This document shows positions 10,600-24,370 of a stretch of 64,000 bases of DNA, piece after piece (positions within the stretch are counted from its first letter, which is position 1; each line of letters begins with the position of its first letter). This stretch comes from Pelomonas asaccharophilus_A (lineage in GTDB: Bacteria > Pseudomonadota > Gammaproteobacteria > Burkholderiales > Burkholderiaceae_C), in contig NZ_JAVDXV010000006.1 in NCBI RefSeq assembly GCF_031458115.1, positions 353,252-417,251 on the forward strand. Direction: 5' to 3'. The translations under genes and the position numbers were made by a program. The notes below the pieces were generated by a model. It worked only from the letters and a program-made list of their open reading frames with translations. It had not been told where the DNA came from and made no database searches.

Positions 10600-11274
10600 T
10601 CAGCGGTTTTTCAACCCGATGCCGACCAAGAATGTCTCGGAAGAGCGGATGCGGGACGCCTTGGGCTTCACGACTTTGAACACCTTGAAGTGCGCCTTGA
10701 AGAGGTCCACAAGCTCGTTGTAGCCGCTGCCATGGAAGACTTTGGCCACCAGAGCGCCGTCGGGCTTGAGGTGCTTGTCGGAGAAATCGACGGCCAGTTC
10801 GATCAGGTTGGAGATACGGGCGGCGTCCGTCGATGCAATGCCCGACAGGTTGGGCGCCATGTCCGACACGACGACGTCCACCGGCCGGCCGGCCAGGGCT
10901 TCTTCGAGCTGGGTCAGCACGGCGTCTTCCTGGAAGTCGCCCTGGATGAACTGCACGCCCTCGATGGGCTCGAACTCCAGCAGGTCCAGCGCGATGATGG
11001 TGCCGTTGAGCTGGCCCACCGCCGCCCCGCCGCGTCCCGCCTCCGTGGGCGCGAACTTGCGGCGCAGGTACTGGCTCCAGGCGCCGGGCGTCGCGCCCAG
11101 GTCGACGACCACCTGGCCCGGCCGGATCAGCTTCAGCTCCTCGTCGATCTCCTTGAGCTTGTAAGCCGCGCGCGAGCGGTAGCCGTCCTTCTGCGCCTGC
11201 TGCACATAGGGGTCGCTGACGTGGTTGTTCAACCACGCCTTGTTGAGTTTTTTGCTTTTTGTCTGCGTTTTCAT
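10600..11274 (-). CDS. rlmE: 23S rRNA (U2552-2'-O) methyltransferase RlmE
   Basis: SAM-dependent methyltransferase (224 residues) that modifies the A-loop of 23S rRNA late in 50S assembly. It shows 'RSRAAYKL', the SAM loop 'VVDLGATPGAWSQYL', the catalytic Asp segment 'VVSDMAPNLSG' and a basic N-terminus. Transcribed divergently from yhbY, whose start lies only 20 bp away, so the promoters must overlap the coding ends. Confidence 0.96.
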   Translation of the reverse strand: MKTQTKSKKLNKAWLNNHVSDPYVQQAQKDGYRSRAAYKLKEIDEELKLIRPGQVVVDLGATPGAWSQYLRRKFAPTEAGRGGAAVGQLNGTIIALDLLEFEPIEGVQFIQGDFQEDAVLTQLEEALAGRPVDVVVSDMAPNLSGIASTDAARISNLIELAVDFSDKHLKPDGALVAKVFHGSGYNELVDLFKAHFKVFKVVKPKASRIRSSETFLVGIGLKNR

Positions 11275-11294
11275 GCCTACGGGATAATACGGTG
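11259..11294 (+). promoter_or_regulatory. Candidate promoter of yhbY, possibly leaderless
   Basis: GATAAT at 11283-11288 resembles a -10 box and TTGTCT at 11259-11264 a -35 box (18-bp gap). The yhbY ATG at 11295 is about where transcription would start, and there is no room for a Shine-Dalgarno between them. Confidence 0.4.
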
Positions 11295-11774
11295 ATGCCT
11301 CAAATCATCCTGACCCCCGCCCAGCGCAAGGACAAGCGCGCCGATGCCCATCATCTCGATCCGGTCGTGATGATCGGCGGAGACGGTCTGACGCCGGCCG
11401 TCGTGAAGGAAACCGACGCCGCGTTGAAGTCCCACGGCCTCATCAAGGTCCGCGTGCTCGGCGACGACCGCGAGGCGCGCGAGGCGATGTTCGCGCAGCT
11501 GTGCGACGAGCTGAACGCCGCGCCCATCCAGCACATCGGCAAGCTGCTGGTGCTGTGGCGGCCCATCCCCGAGAAGGCCAAGGTGGAACGCGAACACGCG
11601 ATGCCCGGCCCGCGCGTCGTCAAGATCGTCAAGTTCTCCAAGAGCGGCAACGGTCGCCCTCAGATCAACAAGGTCAAGGTCATGGGCAACGAGCGCGTGA
11701 CCCAGGGCGGCGAGATCAAGCGCGTGAAGAAGCGCGCCGTCAGCACCAGCGTCAAGAAGCGCGTCGCTGACTGA
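11295..11774 (+). CDS. yhbY: YhbY/CRS1-CRM family RNA-binding protein
   Basis: Ribosome-associated RNA-binding protein expected to act in 50S assembly. Residues ~1-97 are the CRM fold, with 'LTPAQRKDKRADAHHLDPVVMIGGDGLT' split over the start and the GxxG-type loop. The protein has 159 residues against about 97 in E. coli; the extra C-terminal ~60 residues are very basic ('KRVKKRAVSTSVKKR'). Start chosen at 11295 because homology begins with 'PQIILTPAQR'. It lies next to rlmE as in many proteobacteria and overlaps the next gene tail to tail. Confidence 0.92.
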   Translation: MPQIILTPAQRKDKRADAHHLDPVVMIGGDGLTPAVVKETDAALKSHGLIKVRVLGDDREAREAMFAQLCDELNAAPIQHIGKLLVLWRPIPEKAKVEREHAMPGPRVVKIVKFSKSGNGRPQINKVKVMGNERVTQGGEIKRVKKRAVSTSVKKRVAD

Positions 11775-12198
11775 TCCAGGCCAGGGCCAGCACCGCGAGG
11801 CCCTTCACGCCGAAGAACGCCAGCGAGGCGCCATGCAGCGCCGCGAATGACGCAACGCCGGTGCCGGCCCTGGCATCGGCCATCATCGGCTGCAGGCCGT
11901 AGTAGCCGGCAATCGTGCAGAACAGCGCCACCGCCGGCAGCAGCAGCCGGGCGGAGAACTGGTCGCTTGTTCCGCCCGCCTCCACCGTGTCGCGTGAGAT
12001 ACGCCGCTCGATCAGCATCAGCATCAGACCCAGCGCAAGGCTGATCTGCGCCTCCAGCGCGAACACGCGCGCCACATAGCCCCCCGCCTGCGCCCGCTCC
12101 AGCACGGCAAAGGCGCTGGGCGTGGCCACGAAGGCGATGCAAAGCAAAAGGCCGCCCCACAGGGCGGCCAGCAGGGCTTGAAGCCGGGCGAACATCAC
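11752..12198 (-). CDS. DUF4149-type integral membrane protein
   Basis: Small membrane protein of 148 residues with four predicted membrane helices, one at the N-terminus ('LLAALWGGLLLCIAFVATPSAF'). The layout resembles DUF4149/TMEM205-like proteins that often sit between greA and yhbY in betaproteobacteria; function unknown. Its ATG overlaps the greA stop by 4 nt (ATGA), so it is coupled to greA, and its 3' end overlaps yhbY by 23 bp tail to tail. Confidence 0.8.
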   Translation of the reverse strand: MMFARLQALLAALWGGLLLCIAFVATPSAFAVLERAQAGGYVARVFALEAQISLALGLMLMLIERRISRDTVEAGGTSDQFSARLLLPAVALFCTIAGYYGLQPMMADARAGTGVASFAALHGASLAFFGVKGLAVLALAWISQRRAS

Positions 12199-12671
12199 TC
12201 GTAGCGCACCTTGATGATCTCGTAGCGGCGCACGCCGCCCGGGGCTTGCACCTCGGCCGTGTCGCCGGCTTCCTTGCCGATCAGCGCGCGCGCGATGGGT
12301 GAGCCGATGGAGATGCGGCCCAGCTTGATGTCGGCCTCGTCGTCGCCGGTGATCTGGTAGGTCACGGCGTTGCCGCTGTCTTCATCTTCCAGGTCCACCG
12401 TGGCGCCGAACACCACGCGGCCGCCGGCATCCAGCGTGGACGGGTCGATGATCTGCGCGACCGACAGCTTGCCCTCGACTTCCAGGATGCGGCCTTCGAT
12501 GAAGCCCTGCTTGTCCTTGGCCGCGTCGTACTCGGCGTTTTCGCTCAGGTCGCCCTGGGCACGCGCCTCCGCAATCGCCAGGATGACGGCCGGGCGTTCC
12601 ACGGTCTTCAGGCGGTGCAGCTCTTCCTTCAGCGCCTCGGCGCCGCGCTTGGTCAGGGGGATGGTGCTCAT
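12195..12671 (-). CDS. greA: Transcription elongation factor GreA
   Basis: Rescues backtracked RNA polymerase by stimulating transcript cleavage. The 158-residue protein has the N-terminal coiled coil with the acidic tip 'AEARAQGDLSENAEYDAAKD', and a C-terminal FKBP-like domain with 'ISIGSPIARALIGKEAGD'. ATG at 12671 gives normal GreA length; the upstream extension of the frame overlaps the carB terminator. Confidence 0.96.
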   Translation of the reverse strand: MSTIPLTKRGAEALKEELHRLKTVERPAVILAIAEARAQGDLSENAEYDAAKDKQGFIEGRILEVEGKLSVAQIIDPSTLDAGGRVVFGATVDLEDEDSGNAVTYQITGDDEADIKLGRISIGSPIARALIGKEAGDTAEVQAPGGVRRYEIIKVRYE

Positions 12672-12685
12672 ATCGTTTCGGTCAG

Positions 12686-12737
12686 GGCAAAAAGAGACCG
12701 CCGCTGCGGCCCGGGCGCTCCCGGGCGGCTGCGGCGG
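12686..12737 (-). terminator. Rho-independent terminator of carB
   Basis: Long GC hairpin (outer arms CCGCCGC 12698-12704 and GCGGCGG 12731-12737, inner CCCGGG repeats); in carB direction it is followed by TCTCTTTTT. Confidence 0.8.
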
Positions 12738-12755
12738 AATCAATGAGCGCAGATT

Positions 12756-16031
<3,276 letters not shown>

Positions 16032-16052
16032 GGCGGTCTGCGCTCTTGGAAC

Positions 16053-16694
16053 TTAGAGGGTGGCCGTGGCCAGCTTGGCCCCGAACCCAACGAAAAGGGC
16101 TCCGACGCCGGCATTCGCAGCGCCCGAGAGACGACGCCTCGCACGGAAAGCCGCCGCGAGGCGGGCGCCGGCAAAGATCAGCGTCGAGAGGTAGAGAAAG
16201 CTCAGAACCTGGATGATGGAACCCAGGATCAGGAAGGTCAGCGCGGGATGCGGGTAGGCCGGATCGACGAACTGGATGAAGAAGGACAGCAGGAAGGCGA
16301 TGGCCTTGGGGTTCAGCAGGCTGACGACCAGCGCCTTCTTGAACGGCTGGGCGGCATCCACGACGCGGGGCGCTTGTTCGGCCTGCACTTCGCCACGCCA
16401 GCTCTTCATGCCGCCGCGCAGCAGCTGGATGCCGATCCAGCCCAGGTAGGCCGCGCCGACCATCTTCACGACGAAGAAGATCTGCGGGCTGGCCATCAGC
16501 AGCGACGCGCCACCGGCGGCCGCGGCCGTCATCAGCACCGCGTCGCCCACGAACACGCCGCACGCCGCTGTGTAGCCCGCGCGCACGCCGCGTTGGGCGG
16601 CGACGGACAGCACGTATAGCGAGTTGGGCCCCGGCAGCAGGATGATGAAGATCGCTGCCGCGAGGTAGGTGCCGAGGTCGGTGATGCCGAACAT
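16053..16694 (-). CDS. LysE/RhtB-family amino-acid exporter
   Basis: Inner-membrane exporter of 213 residues with about six membrane helices and the family block 'LPGPNSLYVLSVAAQRGVRAG' near the N-terminus, plus 'LLNPKAIAFLLSFF'. Closest in appearance to LeuE/RhtB types; the substrate cannot be told from sequence. It sits between carA (10 nt) and carB (21 nt), an arrangement seen in Burkholderiales, so expression should follow carbamoyl-phosphate synthesis. Confidence 0.88.
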   Translation of the reverse strand: MFGITDLGTYLAAAIFIILLPGPNSLYVLSVAAQRGVRAGYTAACGVFVGDAVLMTAAAAGGASLLMASPQIFFVVKMVGAAYLGWIGIQLLRGGMKSWRGEVQAEQAPRVVDAAQPFKKALVVSLLNPKAIAFLLSFFIQFVDPAYPHPALTFLILGSIIQVLSFLYLSTLIFAGARLAAAFRARRRLSGAANAGVGALFVGFGAKLATATL

Positions 16695-16704
16695 GGCTCT
16701 TACC

Positions 16705-17880
<1,176 letters not shown>

Positions 17881-17901
17881 GTGGATCGCGTGCCCAGCAT
17901 C

Positions 17902-17921
17902 AACCCGTCCGAAGACGGGTC
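17902..17921 (-). promoter_or_regulatory. Leader hairpin ahead of carA
   Basis: In transcription direction ACCCGTC-TTCG-GACGGGT forms a 7-bp stem capped by a stable UUCG tetraloop, about 20 nt before the carA start. No T-run follows, so it is more likely a translational or stability element than a terminator. Inferred from symmetry only. Confidence 0.4.
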
Positions 17922-18033
17922 AACTTGTAGAAACCGAGGGGTTTTGGCGCCGGGCAGCGTAGGGTTCAGGTAAACCCATCGAGTATAGCCGACTGGGGTA
18001 AGTACGGAGGCTTCGTGACCGGCTTGTGACGCC

Positions 18034-18435
18034 TCAAAGTGCCGCGATGCCGGCCTTGGCGATCTCCACATCTTCGCTGGACTTGACGCCGCTGACACCC
18101 ACCGCGCCCACCACCTGGCCGTCCACCAGGATGGGCACCCCGCCTTCCAGCAGGCCTTGCAGGCCCGGCACGCTGAGGAAGGAGTAGCGCCCCTGATTGA
18201 TCAGGTCCTCGTAGATCTTGCTTTCGCGCTTGCCCAGCGCCGACGTGTGCGCCTTGGCAGGAGCGATCTGGGCCGAGATGGGCGCCGCGCCGTCCAGACG
18301 CTGCAACCACAGCAGGTGGCCGCCGGCATCCACGATGGCGATGGACACGGCCCAGCCTTTTTGCTGGGCATGGGCTTCGGCGGCGGCTGCGATGCGCTTG
18401 ACGTCGGAGAGTTCGAGTTGGGCTTGCTGCTTCAT
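18034..18435 (-). CDS. GlcG/HbpS-family small protein
   Basis: A 133-residue protein of the GlcG/HbpS (PduO C-terminal-like) fold, shown by 'AVSIAIVDAGGHLLWLQRLDGA', 'KAHTSALGKRES' and 'GGVPILVDGQVVGAVGVSG'. Members bind haem or corrinoid-like ligands or have unknown roles; no signal peptide is visible, so it is probably cytoplasmic. ATG at 18435 begins the conserved domain. Transcribed divergently from the BAX-inhibitor-like gene. Confidence 0.85.
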   Translation of the reverse strand: MKQQAQLELSDVKRIAAAAEAHAQQKGWAVSIAIVDAGGHLLWLQRLDGAAPISAQIAPAKAHTSALGKRESKIYEDLINQGRYSFLSVPGLQGLLEGGVPILVDGQVVGAVGVSGVKSSEDVEIAKAGIAAL

Positions 18436-18529
18436 GGTCTTGCGTTTCAAGGAACAGCCCTCAATGTAGCCGCCTGGCAGCGACCTAGAATCGATGCGGT
18501 TTTCATTGCTCCCTCGGAGGACAGACATC

Positions 18530-19222
18530 ATGAACGACAGCCTGCAAACCCAATACGGCTATGCCGCCCCGGGCCTGGCCGCCGACCGTCAGCGCGTGCT
18601 GCGCAACACCTACTGGCTGCTGGCCCTGTCGCTGGTGCCGACCGTGCTGGGCGCCTGGATCGGCGTCGCCACCGGCTTCATGGCCACGATGGGCTTCGGC
18701 ATCAGCACCATCGTGTTCTTCGTCGGCGCCTTCGGCCTGATGTTCGTCATCGAGAAGACGAAGAACAGCAGCATGGGCGTCGTCGCCCTGCTGGGCTTCA
18801 CCTTCTTCATGGGCCTGATGCTGTCGCGCCTGATTGCGCAGGTGCTGGGCTACCGCAACGGTGCCAGCCTGATCATGACGGCCTTCGGCGGCACGGCAGC
18901 GATCTTCTTCGCAATGGCCAGCCTCGCCACGGTCATCAAGCGCGACCTGTCCAACATGGGCAAGTTCCTGTTCGTCGGCGCCATCATCCTGATGGTCGCG
19001 GGCATCGCCAACATCTTCCTGCAGTCGTCGGCGCTGATGCTGACCATCCTGGTGCTGGTGCTGGGCGTGTTCTCGGCCTTCATGCTGTACGACATCAAGC
19101 GCGTCATCGACGGCGGCGAGACCAACTACATCAGCGCCACGCTGGCCATCTACCTGGACATCTACAACGTGTTCCAGAGCCTGCTGTCGCTGCTGGGCAT
19201 CTTCGGCGGCGAGCGCGACTGA
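18530..19222 (+). CDS. BAX inhibitor-1 / YbhL-YccA family membrane protein
   Basis: Inner-membrane protein of 230 residues with seven hydrophobic helices after a ~25-residue polar N-terminus. The family C-terminal block 'LYDIKRVIDGGETNYISATLAIYLDIYNVF' is present, including the Asp pair implicated in Ca2+ leak in BsYetJ. GGAGG lies 5 nt upstream of a short leader to ATG 18530. Monocistronic with its own terminator. Confidence 0.93.
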   Translation: MNDSLQTQYGYAAPGLAADRQRVLRNTYWLLALSLVPTVLGAWIGVATGFMATMGFGISTIVFFVGAFGLMFVIEKTKNSSMGVVALLGFTFFMGLMLSRLIAQVLGYRNGASLIMTAFGGTAAIFFAMASLATVIKRDLSNMGKFLFVGAIILMVAGIANIFLQSSALMLTILVLVLGVFSAFMLYDIKRVIDGGETNYISATLAIYLDIYNVFQSLLSLLGIFGGERD

Positions 19223-19225
19223 TCG

Positions 19226-19310
19226 ACCCACCCCCGGAGGCGCTTCCGCGCCTCCCCCTCAAGGGGGCGCTGCCAGTGGCCCGGCGAAGCCGGTTCCACG
19301 GCAGCCGCTT
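19226..19310. repeat. Dispersed intergenic GC-rich repeat with small palindromes
   Basis: Contains GGAGGCGC-TTCC-GCGCCTCC and CCCCCTC-AAGGGGG-type palindromes followed by a CCGGCGAAGCCGG palindrome. The composition is like dispersed non-coding repeats common between genes in Burkholderiales; only one full copy of this variant is visible here. Confidence 0.5.
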
Positions 19311-19314
19311 GATG

Positions 19315-19345
19315 AAGGAGCCTGCTGACGCGGCTCCTTTTTTAT
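19315..19345 (+). terminator. Rho-independent terminator after the BAX-inhibitor-like gene
   Basis: Stem AAGGAGCC (19315-19322) / GGCTCCTT (19332-19339), 9-nt loop, followed by TTTTTT. It overlaps the stop codon of the convergent GH5 gene. Confidence 0.85.
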
Positions 19346-20859
19346 TGCTTGGCCGGCTTGTAGTTCTTCAGCACCAGCGGCGCGCTGATCACGATGGGAC
19401 GACCCAACTGCCCCACCTGCAAGGCGATGTTCACCGTGCCGGCCTCGAAGGCCGCAGCCGCGATGCCGCCGATGGCCACCGGCTCCAGTTGGCTGGTCAG
19501 GGTGGCAGTGCCCGAAACGACCGCCGTGTAGGGCGCTGCGTTCAGTTGGAGCAGCACCGGCACTGTCTCCTTGGCCCGGGCGTCGTCAGTGTCCAGACGC
19601 GCCCACATGACGAGCTGGACCTGATCGCCCTTGGCGATCGCTCCTTGCACCGGGGCGGTGACACCGATGTCCCAGACATTGGATTTGAGCGCCTGCAAAG
19701 GCACGCGCAGGCACGTCTTGCCAAACGCGGCACACGGCAGTTGCTGCGTGGCGATGCCGTCGGCGCCGTAGACATTCCAGGTCGTGACGCGCGGCGTGTT
19801 GATCAGGTGATCCAGCGCCGGGTCGCGCGCGGGCGCCGCCTGCGTCTTGGCCGCCTTCTCAGGCACCAGGGCAGCGTGAATCGGCTTGACCCAGCCGTCC
19901 GCCTTCATGTCCCACAGGATGAAGTCGGAATCGAACTGCCAATACGACCAGCCGAAACCACGCGCCTCGGCCGCCCGCGCGACCGCTGCGGTCCAGGCCA
20001 CGCGCTGCGCCATGCCGGCCGTCTCCAGCGCGCCAAACTCGCCCATCAGGATGGGGCGCTGCGCCTTGTCGGCCCAGGCCTTGACCTTGTCCATGTCGGC
20101 CTTGAGCTTGTCCAGTTCCGTCGGCAAGCCCCAGGTGATGCCCGACAGCTTCTGGAACTGTGGCGTCCAGCTTGCGCCCTGGTGCGTGAACTCCATGGGC
20201 GTGTAGTAGTGGAAGGTGACGATGAGGCGGCGGTCGCCTTCGGGCAGGCGCAGGCTGTCCAGGTGGTCCAGCGAATTCCAGAACTTCGGCCCCACGATGA
20301 CGCGCCGCGTCGGGTTGGTCGCGCGGATGATGGCCAGGTTCTCTGCCAGCATGTCGTTCCAGACCGCATCGGCCGCGCCGTTGGGTTCGTTCAGGATCTC
20401 GAAGATGACACCGTCCGGCGCCCCCTGGTAGCGCGTTGCGACCTGGCGCCAGAACGCCTTCAACCGCGTGCGGCAGGTGTCGACCTCATTGGCGCAGTCC
20501 ATGAAGTTGTGCTGGTCCAGGATGACCTGCAACCCGGCCTTCAGGCCCGCATCGATCAGTTCATCCAGCGTCTTCAGCCAGGTCGCCGACAACTGCCCCT
20601 GCGTGTCCATGTGCGCGAACGCATGCAGGTTCAGCCGCACATGGTCGAAGCCGCCGTCGCGAATCGCCTGCATATGCCGTGGCTGGAAGCGCGCCTTGGC
20701 GGGCTCGGTCCACAGCGGGTCGTAGCCCACGATGTTGACGCCACGCTTCAGCGCGGGCGACGCGGCAACGTTGTCAGCCTGCGCGTGGGAGGCCGACGCG
20801 ACGCCAAGGGCGAGCGCCGCCAGCGCTAGAAGGCGGGCAAAGGGAAATCGGTTGAACAT
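19342..20859 (-). CDS. Secreted glycoside hydrolase family 5 (cellulase-like)
   Basis: Secreted beta-glycanase of 505 residues. A signal peptide (about 1-26, 'ALGVASASHAQA') is followed by a GH5 TIM barrel to about residue 330, with acid/base Glu in 'FEILNEPNG' and nucleophile Glu in 'ILMGEFGALE'. Residues ~345-505 form a beta-rich region resembling a carbohydrate-binding module. ATG at 20859 starts the signal peptide, with AAGAAGG just upstream. Substrate could be cellulose, mannan or another beta-glucan; sequence alone does not decide. Confidence 0.9.
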   Translation of the reverse strand: MFNRFPFARLLALAALALGVASASHAQADNVAASPALKRGVNIVGYDPLWTEPAKARFQPRHMQAIRDGGFDHVRLNLHAFAHMDTQGQLSATWLKTLDELIDAGLKAGLQVILDQHNFMDCANEVDTCRTRLKAFWRQVATRYQGAPDGVIFEILNEPNGAADAVWNDMLAENLAIIRATNPTRRVIVGPKFWNSLDHLDSLRLPEGDRRLIVTFHYYTPMEFTHQGASWTPQFQKLSGITWGLPTELDKLKADMDKVKAWADKAQRPILMGEFGALETAGMAQRVAWTAAVARAAEARGFGWSYWQFDSDFILWDMKADGWVKPIHAALVPEKAAKTQAAPARDPALDHLINTPRVTTWNVYGADGIATQQLPCAAFGKTCLRVPLQALKSNVWDIGVTAPVQGAIAKGDQVQLVMWARLDTDDARAKETVPVLLQLNAAPYTAVVSGTATLTSQLEPVAIGGIAAAAFEAGTVNIALQVGQLGRPIVISAPLVLKNYKPAKQ

Positions 20860-20885
20860 GGCCTTCTTGTCTCCGATGAAGGGGG

Positions 20886-20930
20886 CTGGACAAACAACTA
20901 AACAATCTTGTTTACGTTTATTTTGTCCAG
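20886..20930 (-). promoter_or_regulatory. AT-rich inverted repeat upstream of the GH5 gene
   Basis: A perfect 9-bp inverted repeat CTGGACAAA (20886-20894) / TTTGTCCAG (20922-20930) frames a 27-bp core in which only about 22% of the bases are G or C, unlike the surrounding DNA. Its place 27 bp before the GH5 start suggests an operator or promoter; the binding protein is unknown. Confidence 0.45.
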
Positions 20931-20977
20931 TCTGCCGACGCCGCGGCTCCGGAGTTACGCGAAGAAGGCCGGCACCG

Positions 20978-22330
<1,353 letters not shown>

Positions 22331-22362
22331 GACCGGGATTATCCCGGCTGGCCGAAGGGGCT

Positions 22363-23367
22363 CTAGAAGATGCTGTCCCGGTCCACGCCGTGCCGCATCA
22401 TGTTGCGCTTGAGCTTGGCCAGCGCCTCCAGCTGAATCTGGCGGATGCGCTCGCGCGTGAGCTTCAGGCGGATGGCGAGCACGTCCAGCGTCTCCGGCTC
22501 ACGGTCCGACAGGCCGTAGCGGCCGGACAGCACCTCGCGCTCGCGATCATTCAGACTGGCCAGGCCGTGCTGCAGCAGTTCCTCGACCTCGTGCGATAGC
22601 CGCAGGCCCATGGGGTCGATGGCCTGCTCGTCGGCCACCAGGTCCAGCATGGACTCCCCACCTTCGCCGTTGCGGTCCACCGGCGAATCCAGCGAGCTGG
22701 GCAGCTCGGCATAGGCCAGCAGCTCCGCCACTTCATCGACGGGCCTGCCCAGCGCCTGCGCCACGTCCTCGGCACGCACGCGCCCTTCGGCACCCTGCGC
22801 GCTCTGCAGCGCCTCCAGCGCACGGCGCGCCTTCAGCACCTGATTCAGCTCGCGCACGATGTGCACCGGCAAGCGCACCAGGCGGGCCTGGTGCATCAGC
22901 GCGCGCTCGATGCTCTGACGTATCCACCAGCTGGAATAGGTCGAGAAGCGGAAGCCGCGCTCGGGCTCGAACTTGCTGATGGCATGCATCAACCCGAGGT
23001 TGCCCTCCTCGATGAGATCGCTCATCGGCAGGCCGCGGCCCAGGTAGTTCTTCGCGATGCTGACGACCAGCCGCAGGTTGTGCTCGATCATGGCCTGGCG
23101 GGCCTGGAAATCGCCGGCCCGCGCGGCCCGGGCCGTGTCGAACTCCTGCTGCGGCGTCAACAGCGGCGTGCGCCGGATGTCGCGCAGATAGGCCTGCAAG
23201 GCATTGCCCAGTTCGACGTCGTCATTCGTCGACCGCAGCGCCTGGCCATCCTCCTCGGCAGGTTCCGGGCCCGTCTCGGGTTCAACGCCGCCGTTCATGC
23301 TCAGCATGACGCCGGGCTCGCGGCTCGCGCCGTCATGGCCGTTGGACTTGGGCGCAGCGCGTTTCAT
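22363..23367 (-). CDS. rpoS: Stationary-phase sigma factor RpoS
   Basis: Group 2 sigma-70 factor, 334 residues, directing general stress and stationary-phase transcription. Region 1.2 ('ALQAYLRDIRRTPLLTPQQE'), region 2 ('NLRLVVSIAKNYLGRGLPMSDLIEEGNLGLM', 'GFRFSTYSSWWIRQSIERAL'), region 3 and region 4 ('REREVLSGRYGL', 'LKLTRERIRQIQ') are all present. The surE-pcm-nlpD-rpoS order confirms RpoS rather than RpoD or RpoH. The first ~45 residues are poorly conserved. Confidence 0.96.
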   Translation of the reverse strand: MKRAAPKSNGHDGASREPGVMLSMNGGVEPETGPEPAEEDGQALRSTNDDVELGNALQAYLRDIRRTPLLTPQQEFDTARAARAGDFQARQAMIEHNLRLVVSIAKNYLGRGLPMSDLIEEGNLGLMHAISKFEPERGFRFSTYSSWWIRQSIERALMHQARLVRLPVHIVRELNQVLKARRALEALQSAQGAEGRVRAEDVAQALGRPVDEVAELLAYAELPSSLDSPVDRNGEGGESMLDLVADEQAIDPMGLRLSHEVEELLQHGLASLNDREREVLSGRYGLSDREPETLDVLAIRLKLTRERIRQIQLEALAKLKRNMMRHGVDRDSIF

Positions 23368-23412
23368 GGCGTGTGGCTGGCCCGTTAGAGGTTGGAGGTA
23401 CCGAGCGCTTTC

Positions 23413-24312
23413 TCAGCGCGGCGGCAGCAGCTTGGCCGGGTCGACGGGCTTGCCCAGTTTGCGCACTTCGAAGTGCAGCTTGACGGTGTCGCTTTCGGTG
23501 GAACCCATCTCGGCAATCCTCTGGCCCTTGCGAACCACCTGATCCTGTTCAACCAGCATCGCCCGGTTGTGGGCATACGCGGTCAGGTAGGTGTTGTTGT
23601 GCTTGATGATGACCAAGTTGCCGTAGCCGCGCAAGCCCGAACCTGCGTAAACGACGCGACCATCGGCGACCGCCAGCACCGGGTCGCCCGGCTTGCCGGC
23701 GAAGTCCAACCCCTTGTTGCGCTGCTCGTCAAAACCGGCGCTGACGGGCTGCGACACCGGCCAGGCCCAGGCCAGGTTGTCATCATCGGAGGCCGAGTCC
23801 TTGGCGGTGTCCTTGGACGTATCCTTCGGTGCCGCAGCGGTCGTGGCTGCGGAGGCCGCGCTGGCCGATGCCACCGGCGGCTTGGCGTCCAGTGGACGGG
23901 TCTCCGTCTTGGCCGCGCCCGCGATCGGTCGGGCCGTCGCGGTGCCCGGCTCCACACCCGGCGGCACCACGCGCAGCACCTGCCCCACCTCGATGCGGTT
24001 CGGGTTCTCCAGGCCGTTCCACTTGGCCACGTCGCGCCAGCTCTGGCCGTTGTCCAACGCGATGCGGATCAGCGCATCGCCCGGCTTGACCGTGTAGTAG
24101 CCGGGCTTGCCGGCGTTCTCGGCACCGGGCGGCGGCTTGACCTCGGGAGTTGCCGGCGCGGAAGCCGCCGGCGCCGGCGGCGCGGCCACGACCTTGGGCG
24201 GCTGGGGATTGCGGTCCTCGACAGGCGCCTGGTTCAGCGAAACGCTGCTGCAGGCACTGAGCAGCAGTGAAGGGATGAGGGTGACAAAAAGTAGGCGCAG
24301 GCTAGAGGGCAT
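23413..24312 (-). CDS. nlpD: NlpD-type lipoprotein with LysM and M23 domains
   Basis: Activator of the cell-division amidase AmiC in E. coli; here a 299-residue lipoprotein with lipobox 'LLLSAC' (Cys at about residue 21), a LysM peptidoglycan-binding repeat ('YYTVKPGDALIRIALDNGQSW'), an Ala/Pro/Thr linker, and a C-terminal M23 fold. The M23 part lacks the HxH metal site ('HFEVRKLGK' instead), so it is probably non-catalytic as in NlpD. ATG at 24312 was preferred to the GTG four codons earlier. The rpoS promoter usually lies inside this gene. Confidence 0.93.
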   Translation of the reverse strand: MPSSLRLLFVTLIPSLLLSACSSVSLNQAPVEDRNPQPPKVVAAPPAPAASAPATPEVKPPPGAENAGKPGYYTVKPGDALIRIALDNGQSWRDVAKWNGLENPNRIEVGQVLRVVPPGVEPGTATARPIAGAAKTETRPLDAKPPVASASAASAATTAAAPKDTSKDTAKDSASDDDNLAWAWPVSQPVSAGFDEQRNKGLDFAGKPGDPVLAVADGRVVYAGSGLRGYGNLVIIKHNNTYLTAYAHNRAMLVEQDQVVRKGQRIAEMGSTESDTVKLHFEVRKLGKPVDPAKLLPPR

Positions 24313-24370
24313 CGTGTGTGGCACGTTGAGGGCCGACCCGATTGTGCGGCGCGGTGCGCCAGCGGCCCCG

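Noticed and set aside
18157..20829. Long plus-strand open frame over the GH5 gene and the BAX-inhibitor-like gene
   Set aside because: Low-complexity composition and no domain; the minus-strand GH5 gene has catalytic motifs and a signal peptide.
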